Of a DNA stretch of 64,000 bases, positions 44,160 through 52,556 are shown piece by piece. Numbering within the stretch: position 1 is the first letter of the stretch; every line of letters starts with the position of its first letter. The notes under the pieces are model-generated. The model did not search any database. It was not told the origin of the DNA and saw only the letters and a program-made list of their open reading frames with translations. The stretch comes from an uncultured Allorhizobium sp. GTDB lineage: Bacteria > Pseudomonadota > Alphaproteobacteria > Rhizobiales > Rhizobiaceae. Location: contig OY288189.1 in NCBI GenBank assembly GCA_958439205.1, positions 965,001 through 1,029,000 of the forward strand, written 5' to 3'. A program made the translations under genes and the position numbers.

Positions 44160-45617
44160 TTATGCCCTGAACAGATCCTGTTCGATGCCGGCTTTTTCAA
44201 AGAGGTAGTCCCGGCTCGCTTCGAGGTCTCGACGCAGCTTCCCGATGTCGTGCCCGACCAGCATGCCATTCCATTTGCGGATGACGCCTGCACAGATCAC
44301 CGTCGATACATTGCTTCGCTCCATCAGGGTCACGACTGCACCGGGTACATGGTTCAAAGGCGCGACATTCAGCGCGGTCGCGTCGAGAAGTATGATGTCG
44401 GCCTCCTTGCCGGGTGTCAGACTGCCCGTCTTGTGATCGAGCTTCAGGCCGCGCGCGCCTTCAATGGTCGCAAAGCGGATGACATCGACGGCGGAGAGGA
44501 GCTTTGGATAGTCCTCACCGCGCAAGGCCTTTTCGTTGGCGATCATGCGTTGCAGCGTGATGGCCGACCGCATCTGTGTGAACATGTCCGCGGTCATGGT
44601 GCATTCGACATCGGTCGATAGCGACGGCTGCAGCCCGAGATCGAGTGCCTTCTGCAAAGGTGGCTCGCCGTGGCGCATCTGCATTTCGATGGGAACGGAA
44701 AGCGAGATATGCGCACCCGCGTCGGCCGCTCTCTGCCAGGCCATGTCGCTCATTCCGGTCATATGAATGAAGATGTTATCGGGGCCGAATTTGCCCGCCA
44801 TCGCCAGACCATCGAAGGTCGGCTGCATGCCAAAGGTCCCGACGACATGCAATGCGATCGGCAGGCCAAGCTCGCGGCCCGTCGCCCAGGCATCTTCATG
44901 GAAGGGCAGATAGATCTCGCCCCCCATGACCATGGTCAGCAGCTGGTCCTCGCTGGCGAAATGTTGACGGCGGATCCGTCGCGCATCCCCAGGATAGCAG
45001 GCGAGATCGCCCCAGCCTTCGAAATAGCCGAGTACGGCGCGGCGGCCGGCATCTTTCAGGGCGGCAATGGCTAAATCCGTATGCTCCGGAGAATGGTGGA
45101 TCTGACTGACATCCATGACCGTCGTCACGCCAGCGTCGATCTGCGCGATGCTACCGAAGAGTTCGGAGATATAGACATCCTCGGGTCGATAAAGGACCGA
45201 GAATTTCTGCAGCATCCATTCGTAATAATTCGCAGTGCTTTCTGGCCGCCCGTCATTGACGAGAATGGCGTCAGACAACAGGCTGCGCAGTGCCGTCTCG
45301 AACTGGTGGTGATGCGTATCGATAAAGCCAGGCATGACGATCATGCCCGAGGCATCGATGATCGCCGCATCCGAGACCTCAAGATCTGCCCCGACCGCAA
45401 GGATCTTCGATCCCTCGATCAGGATATCCCCCTTCGTGTGATTGCCGACCACGGGATCCATGGAAAGGATGGCGCCACCCTTGATCAGGGTCTTGCGCTC
45501 CGATCTGCCGACGCCGTCCGGCATTGCTTGCGCGGCATCCGTCTGGCCGAAGTGTGACGGCGTACCACCCCCCGTGTCCGCCGGTGATCTCAGTCGCATA
45601 TCGCAGAACTTGCACAT
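44160..45617 (-). CDS. Metal-dependent amidohydrolase (AtzA/TrzN/guanine-deaminase-like group)
   Basis: 485 residues from ATG 45617, with GGGAGGGG 5 bases upstream. The fold is the cytosine-deaminase-like amidohydrolase type: GGAILSMDP, MPGFIDTHHHQFETALR (HxH metal pair), HVVGTFGMQPTF with the third His, HMTGMSDMAWQRAADAGAHISLSVPIEMQM with the fourth, and SLSTDVECT with the metal Asp. GSLTPGKEADIILLD ends the fold. Members remove amino or chloro groups from triazines, purines or pyrimidines. The N-terminus (MCKFCDMRLRSPAD) has an unusual C-x2-C. It has its own IclR-type operator 16 bases upstream of the ATG. The substrate is probably a nitrogen-bearing ring, an inference from family and neighbours. 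Confidence 0.83.
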   Translation of the reverse strand: MCKFCDMRLRSPADTGGGTPSHFGQTDAAQAMPDGVGRSERKTLIKGGAILSMDPVVGNHTKGDILIEGSKILAVGADLEVSDAAIIDASGMIVMPGFIDTHHHQFETALRSLLSDAILVNDGRPESTANYYEWMLQKFSVLYRPEDVYISELFGSIAQIDAGVTTVMDVSQIHHSPEHTDLAIAALKDAGRRAVLGYFEGWGDLACYPGDARRIRRQHFASEDQLLTMVMGGEIYLPFHEDAWATGRELGLPIALHVVGTFGMQPTFDGLAMAGKFGPDNIFIHMTGMSDMAWQRAADAGAHISLSVPIEMQMRHGEPPLQKALDLGLQPSLSTDVECTMTADMFTQMRSAITLQRMIANEKALRGEDYPKLLSAVDVIRFATIEGARGLKLDHKTGSLTPGKEADIILLDATALNVAPLNHVPGAVVTLMERSNVSTVICAGVIRKWNGMLVGHDIGKLRRDLEASRDYLFEKAGIEQDLFRA

Positions 45618-45632
45618 ATTCCCCTCCCTTTT

Positions 45633-45645
45633 TTCGCAATACGAA
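45633..45645. promoter_or_regulatory. Candidate IclR operator before the amidohydrolase gene
   Basis: The palindrome TTCGCAATACGAA matches TTCGCAATGCGAA at 47471-47483 at 12 of 13 bases. A second half-overlapping dyad ACGAA-GT-TTCGT follows at 45641-45652. Both copies precede genes of the same catabolic locus that encodes an IclR regulator. Confidence 0.6.
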
Positions 45646-45702
45646 GTTTCGTTCGCATTCTCAAATGGGCATGCCAAAGCCTCCTCCGGCTATGGCGGCC
45701 CA

Positions 45703-46506
45703 CTATCCGTTCAAAGCTGTCGACAGCGCGGGCGTTCGGGCCGCAGCCGCGCTGATGCGGCTTGCCGCGATCCTGAGATCGCCGAGCCGATCGGACACCA
45801 TCTGCTCCGGACTTACCAATCCCGAATAACCCGAGGAGTTTATGGCCGCCGTGACCCGCCCCTCTGAGTTTCGGATCGGAACAGCAAGAGCTGTAATCCC
45901 GTAATCGAGCTGATCGACAGTGGTCGCATAGCCCTGCAATTCGACCTCTGAGATCACGCGGCGCAGCGCATCCTTTTCAATCACGGTCCGGGAGGTGAGC
46001 GCCTTGGGCTCGACGGTTGCGAAATAGCGCTCGAGCTCGGCCTTCGGAAGTCCGCTCAAGAGTACCCGGCCAAGTGACGTCGCATGGGCGGGATAGCGAG
46101 CCCCCACCACAGCCGCGGCGCGTCGCGCCCGTTGTGTCGAGTGATGCGCGACATAGATGACATCGTGGCCGTCGAGCATCGCGACGGAGGCAGCATCCCC
46201 GTGGGTTTCTACGATCTGCTTGAGCTCGGGCAACAGCAGTTCATCAATGCGCGCCGCGAAATAGAAACCGGAGCCGAGTGCCATGACCTTTGGCTTCAGA
46301 AAGAACCGCTTACCAGCAGAGCCAACGTAGCCGAGCGCCGAAAGCGTAATGAGGCTCCGGCGTGCCGCCGCCGGCGACAAGCCTACGCGCCGGGCAATTT
46401 CGCTCAACGTCATGTCTGGATGCGCAGCATCGAAACACTCGATGACGGCAATACCCTTTGCGAGCGCCTCAACGAATTCAGTCGAACGCCTAGGATCCTC
46501 GGTCAT
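45703..46506 (-). CDS. IclR-family transcriptional regulator
   Basis: 267 residues from ATG 46506, with AAGGTGG 3-5 bases upstream; a TTG six codons earlier is unlikely. The N-terminal winged helix-turn-helix (MTLSEIARRVGLSPAAARRSLITLSALGYV) is followed by the IclR effector domain (VAMLDGHDVIYVAHHS, YPAHATSLGRVLLSGL, GYATTVDQLDYGITALAVPIRNSEGRVTAAIN). It is closest in style to PcaR/PobR-type regulators of aromatic degradation. It sits between the dioxygenase and amidohydrolase genes and likely binds the two TTCGCAAT palindromes. Confidence 0.92.
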   Translation of the reverse strand: MTEDPRRSTEFVEALAKGIAVIECFDAAHPDMTLSEIARRVGLSPAAARRSLITLSALGYVGSAGKRFFLKPKVMALGSGFYFAARIDELLLPELKQIVETHGDAASVAMLDGHDVIYVAHHSTQRARRAAAVVGARYPAHATSLGRVLLSGLPKAELERYFATVEPKALTSRTVIEKDALRRVISEVELQGYATTVDQLDYGITALAVPIRNSEGRVTAAINSSGYSGLVSPEQMVSDRLGDLRIAASRISAAAARTPALSTALNG

Positions 46507-46527
46507 GTCCACCTTGTCCAACAAGAC

Positions 46528-47385
46528 TTAGCCCTCAGGCGCGAGAACGAAGTCGAACCTGCACTTGGCATCCGGACGCTTGTCGAGGGCGAACGGAAAC
46601 TCCTCGGATTTCTTGACAGGTTCCAGTTTCGCGATCAACGATTTCCGAACACCGAAAACGGCGTCATTGTCGATGTATTCGGTATTCTCGAAGAACAGTT
46701 CCGTGGTAATCGCGCGCATCTTTTCTGCCCGCACGATGAAATGCAGATGCGCCGCGCGCCACGAATGGCGGTTGCCGGCCCGCAGCAGCCGCCCCACGGG
46801 GCCGTCATAGGGGACGGTATAGGGCTTCGGCAGCACCGTGGTGTAATAATACCGCCCCTCGGCATCCGCAGTCATCTTGCCGCGCAGGTCGTACTTGTCC
46901 TGCCCCTGTTCCTGGATCGGATAGGTGCCGCTGCCATCGGCTTGCCAAGTGTCGATCGTGGCGCCTGGCAGAACATTTCCGAGCGTGTCGCGGACCATGC
47001 CGTGGACAAGAAGCGTGGTGCCGTCCCTGCCTTTTGCGAGATCTGCCCCAAGCGCGAGTAACGGCGCATCATCAAGGTAGAAAGGCCCGAGATTGGATCC
47101 CTCGGTTGCCCCACCGCGAGTGTTGATCATGTCAACCAGGGCTGACAGGCCGACAACATCGGAAAGCAGAATGAACTCGTGCCGTTCCGGCGTGGATATC
47201 TGTCCGCAGTCGTAGAGGAACATCAGCATGCCCATCCACTCGTCATGGGTCATGTTCACTTCACGCGCATAGTCATGGAGATGACCGATGAAGGTCTCCA
47301 GCAGGAATTTGAAGCGGCTCCCTTCTTCGGTCCTGAAACTCTCCGTCACCGCCTCGGTGATCGTGAACTGATTGATCTGGCTCAT
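46528..47385 (-). CDS. Intradiol ring-cleavage dioxygenase (hydroxyquinol/catechol 1,2-dioxygenase-like)
   Basis: 285 residues. The N-terminal dimerisation domain (about 15-95) is of the catechol/hydroxyquinol 1,2-dioxygenase kind. The catalytic domain has SNLGPFYLDDAP, the beta-sandwich GATIDTWQADGSGTYPIQ, and the non-haem Fe(III) ligands in GRYYYTTVLPKPYTVPYDGPVGRLL (Tyr) and HSWRAAHLHFIV (two His). It inserts O2 between two ring hydroxyls to give a muconate-type acid. Iron ligands all appear present. The gene is divergent from the citryl-CoA-lyase-like gene and is followed 21 bases later by the IclR regulator. Confidence 0.92.
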   Translation of the reverse strand: MSQINQFTITEAVTESFRTEEGSRFKFLLETFIGHLHDYAREVNMTHDEWMGMLMFLYDCGQISTPERHEFILLSDVVGLSALVDMINTRGGATEGSNLGPFYLDDAPLLALGADLAKGRDGTTLLVHGMVRDTLGNVLPGATIDTWQADGSGTYPIQEQGQDKYDLRGKMTADAEGRYYYTTVLPKPYTVPYDGPVGRLLRAGNRHSWRAAHLHFIVRAEKMRAITTELFFENTEYIDNDAVFGVRKSLIAKLEPVKKSEEFPFALDKRPDAKCRFDFVLAPEG

Positions 47386-47422
47386 CGGTATCCTCCGCTT
47401 GGCTCTCCCGTCTCCCGCCGGG

Positions 47423-47450
47423 TTGACGCAAAGCTAGAACAGGTCATAAT
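47423..47450 (+). promoter_or_regulatory. Sigma-70-like promoter of the citryl-CoA-lyase-like/CoA-transferase operon
   Basis: -35 TTGACG (47423-47428), 16-base spacer, -10 CATAAT (47445-47450). The start would be near 47457, so the operator at 47471-47483 lies just inside the transcript, a good place for repression. Confidence 0.55.
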
Positions 47451-47470
47451 GTTCGGCAAGTGAATTTATT

Positions 47471-47483
47471 TTCGCAATGCGAA
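47471..47483. promoter_or_regulatory. Candidate IclR operator in the divergent region
   Basis: TTCGCAATGCGAA lies within the longer dyad TTTTCGC-AAT-GCGAAAA. It stands between the divergent dioxygenase (start 47385) and citryl-CoA-lyase-like (start 47492) genes and overlaps the beginning of the latter's ribosome site AAAAGGA. Confidence 0.6.
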
Positions 47484-47491
47484 AAGGATCT

Positions 47492-48271
47492 ATGATGAGA
47501 ATTGGCAAGCAGGATCATGCTTTCACCGCGATCGCGACATCGGATGACACCTCGATCACTGTGCGGGGACATGATCTGTGCGCCGACCTGATCGGCAAAA
47601 TTGACTTTGTGGATTACTTCTGGCTCCTCGTTTGTGGGGCAAGGCCCGACAAGCGCCAGATCGCGGCCTTGAATGCCTGCCTTGTTGCCATCGCCGAACA
47701 TGGACTTGTGCCCTCCGTCCAGGCGGCCCGCATGACGCTTGCTGCCGCACCGGAAGCCTGGCAGGGGGCCATGGCGGCTGGCCTTCTCGGTATGGGAACG
47801 GTGGTTGCCGGATCCTCGGAGATCGCGGGGCGTTATCTTGCCGAACTCGTCGCCGCAGGCGGCACGGAAGACGTGGTTCGAACCTCGCTCGATGTCTATC
47901 GCAGCGAACGGCGCAAGGTCCCGGGACTCGGTCATCCGCAGCATACTGCAGGCGATCCAAGAGCAGACCGTCTTCTTGCGATTGCTGATGAGATGCGGAT
48001 CTCAGGGCCGCACATCGCCACACTCAGATCGCTCAGAACCCTTGCTCCGGCGATGATGAACCGCCCGCTGCCGATCAACGTTTCGGGCGCGATCCCTGCA
48101 GTGATGCTCGATGCAGGCTGGCCGCTTGCGGCTCTGAAGGCCGTGCCACTGATCGCTCGCGCGGCCGGACTTGCTGCCCATCTTTACGAGGAAAGCGAAC
48201 GGCCGATCGGCTTCATCCTGTCGCACCACGCAGATCTCGCGATCTCCTATGACGGAGAAACCTCAGAATGA
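47492..48271 (+). CDS. Citryl-CoA lyase / citrate-synthase-like protein
   Basis: 259 residues from ATG 47492, with AAAAGGA 4 bases upstream. It is a short member of the citrate synthase fold, without the large N-terminal domain. The family signature is VPGLGHPQHTAGDPRADRLLAIA, with the catalytic His and the DPRA block, and the C-terminal NVSGAIPAVMLDAGWP and SERPIGFILSHH. Such stand-alone forms split or make citryl-CoA-like thioesters. It overlaps the CoA-transferase start by ATGA, so the pair probably activates a tricarboxylic acid to its CoA ester and cleaves it. This would be a lower-pathway step for the product of ring cleavage, which is inference. Confidence 0.82.
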   Translation: MMRIGKQDHAFTAIATSDDTSITVRGHDLCADLIGKIDFVDYFWLLVCGARPDKRQIAALNACLVAIAEHGLVPSVQAARMTLAAAPEAWQGAMAAGLLGMGTVVAGSSEIAGRYLAELVAAGGTEDVVRTSLDVYRSERRKVPGLGHPQHTAGDPRADRLLAIADEMRISGPHIATLRSLRTLAPAMMNRPLPINVSGAIPAVMLDAGWPLAALKAVPLIARAAGLAAHLYEESERPIGFILSHHADLAISYDGETSE

Positions 48272-49419
48272 AGCCGCTCCAGTCTATCCGCGTCATTGAG
48301 ATGGGGACCTATATCACCGGTCCAGCCGCAGCTATGCAGCTAGCCGACCTCGGGGCCGATGTCATCAAGGTGGAGCGACCTGAAGAGGGTGATCCCTTTC
48401 GGGCTTTCAAGGGCGGGCTCTACTCGCCGCATTTCCAGACTTACAATCGAAACAAGCGTTCGATCGCGCTCGACACACGTGATCAGGAGGATCTCGATGT
48501 CTTCCATGCGCTCATCAAATCGGCTGACGTGTTCATCCAGAATTTCCGCCCGGGCGTCGCAGACAAACTGGGTGCAGGCGAGGCAGACCTGATGGCGATC
48601 AATCCGCGGCTCGTCTATTGCGCGATCTCCGGTTTCGGCACATCCGGTCCGGCACGAGACAGGCCGGCCTACGACACGGTTGCTCAGGCCGCGAGCGGCT
48701 TCCTGCGGCTCGTCACCCCGCCCGACCGTCCTCGGGTCATCGGGCCGGCTTTGGCCGATGCCGTAACCGGCCACTATGCGGCGACTGGCATTCTCGCGGC
48801 CTTGATCGAGCGTGGGGGAACAGGCAAGGGGCGGCGCCTGGACATCTCCATGCTGGAGGCCATGAGCCACTTCAATCTCGACAGCTTCACTCATTTCTAC
48901 AGCGTTGGTGAAGTCATGGGGCCCTTGTCGCGACCGGTGGTCAGCCAGTCCTATACCTTCGAATGCGCCGACGGAAAATGGATTGCCTTCCACCTGTCGT
49001 CGCCACAGAAGTTCTGGGATGGCCTCATCGAGGCTACCGGCCAGAAACAGCTCGCAGATGATCCCCGCTTTAAGGCGCGCCTCGACCGTATCCAGCATCA
49101 GGAGGAGCTGATCGACATCCTTGCGCCTGTCTTTCAGGAGAAATCGCGCGAAGAGTGGTGCAGGCTGCTCGAAGGACACGAGGTCCCCTACGCTCCGGCC
49201 TATGACAGTGACGAAGCCTTGGACGATCCCCAGGCGCGCCATTTGAAGATTGCTGTCACTGTGCCAAACGCCGAGCTTGGAGACTTCACGACGGTGCGGC
49301 CACCTTACAGTTATGACGGCGAGGCTGAGTTCGACCTCAGGCCGCCTCCGCGCCTTAATGAACATGGTGCCGAGATCCGAGAGGAGCTTCGGTCAAAAGC
49401 TCGGTCTGATGACGCATAA
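48268..49419 (+). CDS. Type III CoA-transferase (CaiB/BaiF family)
   Basis: 383 residues. It starts LQSIRVIEMGTYITGPAAAMQLADLGADVIKVERPEEGDPFR, the classical CaiB/BaiF start, and continues with YNRNKRSIALDTR, FIQNFRPGVADKLG and GPALADAVTGHYAATGILAAL, where the Asp is the acyl-carrying residue. It moves CoA from a donor such as succinyl-CoA to an organic acid. Coupling to the citryl-CoA-lyase-like gene by ATGA suggests it supplies that enzyme's substrate. The 200 bases after its stop, up to 49619, hold nothing I recognise. Confidence 0.92.
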   Translation: MKPLQSIRVIEMGTYITGPAAAMQLADLGADVIKVERPEEGDPFRAFKGGLYSPHFQTYNRNKRSIALDTRDQEDLDVFHALIKSADVFIQNFRPGVADKLGAGEADLMAINPRLVYCAISGFGTSGPARDRPAYDTVAQAASGFLRLVTPPDRPRVIGPALADAVTGHYAATGILAALIERGGTGKGRRLDISMLEAMSHFNLDSFTHFYSVGEVMGPLSRPVVSQSYTFECADGKWIAFHLSSPQKFWDGLIEATGQKQLADDPRFKARLDRIQHQEELIDILAPVFQEKSREEWCRLLEGHEVPYAPAYDSDEALDDPQARHLKIAVTVPNAELGDFTTVRPPYSYDGEAEFDLRPPPRLNEHGAEIREELRSKARSDDA

Positions 49420-49619
49420 GGCATGCTTTACGCATGACGTCGCCTTCAGAGTTGCTTTCCGCTTCACGTCTTCTATTCGGTCGTAGAAACATTGTGGCAG
49501 GTGACTGAAAACAGATGCCGCGCGCGGCGGTGGCTCTGAGCCTTTCCGCCAATTGAAGAGACTGAGATCTCTGCAAAAGGATCACTCGTGATGAACCGCA
49601 TGGCCAGCGCTGCTGCAGG

Positions 49620-51344
49620 CTAAGCAATCATGACCTGATCGATCTGGGCGGATTTCGATGAATTCGTCAGACCTATCGTGCCGCGGGTTCTATTTCGCCC
49701 CGCACTCTTGGCTTCGTAAAGAAGCTTGTCCGCACGTTCATACACGGTCGTGAAGGCATCATCGCTCGAGATAGGTGTGATGCCCATGCTCGCCGTCACG
49801 GGCCCTGCGAGACCCGGAACCGCATTGGCTACGGTTGCAGGGATCGCCTGGCGGCGAAACTCGGCCTGTGCATCCACGTCGTGACCTCGAATGAGAAGGA
49901 TGAACTCCTCGCCACCAAGGCGGCACGCGCGAACGTTCGGCCCCGCCTTCAGTGCGACGGCGACGGCCATTAGCACGTCATCTCCGGTGCTGTGCCCGTA
50001 TCCATCATTGATGGCTTTGAAATGGTCGAGGTCGATGACTGCGAGCGCGGTGAAACCATCCTTGCGAAGCTGCTCAAACTGCCGCTCAATCGCCCGCCTG
50101 TTGAGCAAACCTGTGAGCGGATCGGTTTCAGATATTCGTTCAAGTAGATCGGCCTCGTTGCGCGCAAGATCTCGTTCCCGCTTGATGGTGACGAAGCGTT
50201 CCGCCACGCCAAGCGTCGTGAGAAGGACCTCAAACATGCACCCGAAATAGAACAGGGCCATGGCGTCCGCGCTGCGCAGCCAGGGAGCCACCCCAGTCAC
50301 CAGTCGTATCAATCCGACCAGAGCCAAGGGCGCATAACCGATGGCCTGGAACCTCGCGGCGCGGCTTCCTCTCAGCAACGAATCGACCATCGCAAAGACG
50401 AATACAGCCAGTATCGGTCCAAACGCTGCCGTATAGAGGGTCGATTGTATCGGGCGTGCGACGAAGGGAAAGGCCGCATGAAAGAGGCTCAGGAAGACCG
50501 CCCACGCGGCACAATAGGGAAGGATGCGCCGCAGCAGGGGATACATCAGGCCCGGCTCAATGAAGCTATAAGTGAACATGAGGCCCGAGCTGATCGTAAT
50601 CCCGAAGAGCAGCGTCGTCATCCAGCTCAGCATCAGTGCCGGAGGATCGAATAAAGCAACCGACAGACCAGATGTCACCAAGATCGTCATCAGCAGCGAA
50701 GATGTAAGGGCCGAGTGCCAGAGAACGAAGGGTTCACGCAGGGCTCGGTAGAATGCTGCATTGAAGATGAGAGGCATAACGAGCATGCCGGCGAGGCCGG
50801 CAATCAGCAGCAGGAACCGCAGATCGCCAGCGCCAGCACCTGCGTCGACAGGGGAAAGGTAGGCATTCTCCAAAGTCATTTTGTGGGAAGGCAGGTCGAC
50901 AGCCGCGATGACCTGCCTGGTCGCTTGAGTGACATCTGGCAGAGCCGCTTTGAAGTAGCCTCCAGCCATTGAGCTTCGCAAATCGCTCCCAGGAAAGGAC
51001 GCCTGCCGAACCGTGCCATCTTCGTCGATGACAACCAGATGCAGCGCTTCAAGCGCACTCCGACGGGAAAGCAGATATTCAACAGGTGTCTGGGAAAGTG
51101 GGATGTCGAAGCGAAGGAGTACCCGTTCGGCATCGAGGGAGAATTCTTGATCGGTGCCAGAGCAGGACCATCTTTGTTCATCGCGAGCCACCGCGACGAT
51201 GTCTTCCGAAAGCGTGGCAGTCGCCCAGCAGGACGTGCGAATGCTGTTGGAATCGCTTGCATTGGCAATGTTGGTGCATGACTGCGCCACCATCACCACA
51301 ACCAGATATGCCGTCAAATTTCTAATAAAAAGGCCTAAACTCAT
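49620..51344 (-). CDS. Membrane diguanylate cyclase (7TMR-DISM-like sensor with GGDEF domain)
   Basis: 574 residues from ATG 51344. A signal-like hydrophobic start is followed by a periplasmic domain of about 150 residues, then about seven membrane helices at roughly 180-380. This matches the 7TM-DISM layout. The GGDEF domain near 410-570 has DPLTGLLNRRAIERQF, VIDLDHFKAINDGYGHSTGDDVL and RLGGEEFILLIRG. The active GGEEF site is intact; I see no RxxD inhibitory site five residues before it. It makes cyclic di-GMP, which commonly controls polysaccharide production and motility, both encoded in this window. Confidence 0.87.
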   Translation of the reverse strand: MSLGLFIRNLTAYLVVVMVAQSCTNIANASDSNSIRTSCWATATLSEDIVAVARDEQRWSCSGTDQEFSLDAERVLLRFDIPLSQTPVEYLLSRRSALEALHLVVIDEDGTVRQASFPGSDLRSSMAGGYFKAALPDVTQATRQVIAAVDLPSHKMTLENAYLSPVDAGAGAGDLRFLLLIAGLAGMLVMPLIFNAAFYRALREPFVLWHSALTSSLLMTILVTSGLSVALFDPPALMLSWMTTLLFGITISSGLMFTYSFIEPGLMYPLLRRILPYCAAWAVFLSLFHAAFPFVARPIQSTLYTAAFGPILAVFVFAMVDSLLRGSRAARFQAIGYAPLALVGLIRLVTGVAPWLRSADAMALFYFGCMFEVLLTTLGVAERFVTIKRERDLARNEADLLERISETDPLTGLLNRRAIERQFEQLRKDGFTALAVIDLDHFKAINDGYGHSTGDDVLMAVAVALKAGPNVRACRLGGEEFILLIRGHDVDAQAEFRRQAIPATVANAVPGLAGPVTASMGITPISSDDAFTTVYERADKLLYEAKSAGRNRTRGTIGLTNSSKSAQIDQVMIA

Positions 51345-51508
51345 AGGCTTTACGGTAGGGGAGGAAGGTTCTGATACCGTTAAGGGACGCCGCCAAGGTT
51401 TCACCTGTCACTTGGCAGATGACGCGCGCACAGACATCTGGTCGCCTCAAGCCCGCTCCCGGATTTTATCATCCTTCGACGTCTGCCTCTCTATAAGCTG
51501 ACCTCGAA

Positions 51509-51597
51509 GCGGTCAGTCTCCCGTCGGCCTCGTTGCGGTCATCCTATCAGAATTGCGGTCAATGCAGGGTCGTCGTCGGGATCTTCGATAGCGGTCA
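51509..51597 (+). repeat. Four GCGGTCA direct repeats upstream of the ParA/VirC1-like gene
   Basis: GCGGTCA occurs at 51509, 51535, 51555 and 51591, and the first forms a dyad CTGACC-N6-GGTCAG with the bases before it. The intergenic stretch 51345-51800 (456 bases) contains no gene I can support. The repeats may be a binding array for a regulator or for the partition-like ATPase itself. Confidence 0.4.
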
Positions 51598-51800
51598 GAC
51601 CTATGGCAGACATCAAGCGCTGACGGATTGGGTTTTAGGTTTGAGAACCGAAGGGCGTGAAGTCGGGCGGCCTCCGTGCCCAAGGCTGAATTCTCTGCCG
51701 TTGTTTTACCGGTGGTTAAGCATATCCGCCCCATTCTCGTCACTCGATGTGATGATTTGGCATCAACGATGCCAGCCGAGGTTTGGGGACGGGAGCAGCG

Positions 51801-52526
51801 ATGCCTGTTTTGACTTTCGCCAATACGAAGGGCGGTGCCGGAAAGACGACGGCCGTGCTGTTGATCGCGACCGAGCTGGCGCGGATAGGGTTACGTGTTG
51901 CTGTCCTCGATGCGGATCCGCAGCACTGGATTTCCCGCTGGCATCAGCAGCTCGGGACCAACTGCCCAGAGCGACTGCAAGTCGTCCCTTACGTGTCCGC
52001 AGCCAGTCTGGAACGGGAGATCCAACGTTGGCAGTCGGCAGTCGATCTTGTCATCCTGGATCTACCCGGGCATCGAAGCCCGTTGATCGCGCAGGCGATG
52101 GGGCATTCGGATTACGTGCTGATCCCCTCTCAAGGTTCGGCGATGGATGCGCAAGGGGCGGCCAACGTCATCGATCTTCTGAGCTATCTGGAAGACAAGG
52201 CCGGCGTTCGAATTCCCCATTCCGTCGTCCTGACGCGGATCAATCCAATCATCACCACGCGGGCGCTGCAGGGTGTGAAACAACTTCTGGCGCAGAAAAA
52301 AGTGCATCTTCTGACAACGCCGATCATTGAACGCGCCGCATTCCGCGACGTCTTCTCATGCGGCGAGACGCTCTACACAATGGATCCCCGCCACGTCAGC
52401 AATCTCGATCGCGCCCAAGAAAACGCCCAGATGCTCGGGCAGGAAGTCCTCGCGCGGCTGAAGCGCTACTGCACGATCGGCGCTGTGACGGCTCCGGCAT
52501 CTCAGACCGTCCGGCTCGTTGCCTGA
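51801..52526 (+). CDS. ParA-family ATPase, VirC1-like
   Basis: 241 residues from ATG 51801, with GGGAG 5 bases upstream. It begins VLTFANTKGGAGKTTAVLLIATELARIGLRVAVLDADPQHW, with the deviant Walker A of ParA/MinD proteins and the A' Asp. LVILDLPG is Walker B. The overall form is that of chromosomal VirC1/ParA-like proteins of rhizobia. No parB gene is adjacent. VirC1 places T-DNA processing complexes at the pole and other relatives position chemotaxis arrays or plasmids. Its neighbour is the chemotaxis operon (convergent), so array positioning is one possibility, not shown by sequence. Confidence 0.88.
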   Translation: MPVLTFANTKGGAGKTTAVLLIATELARIGLRVAVLDADPQHWISRWHQQLGTNCPERLQVVPYVSAASLEREIQRWQSAVDLVILDLPGHRSPLIAQAMGHSDYVLIPSQGSAMDAQGAANVIDLLSYLEDKAGVRIPHSVVLTRINPIITTRALQGVKQLLAQKKVHLLTTPIIERAAFRDVFSCGETLYTMDPRHVSNLDRAQENAQMLGQEVLARLKRYCTIGAVTAPASQTVRLVA

Positions 52527-52556
52527 CACTCCCTTGATACGGCAAGAGCTCTGCTC

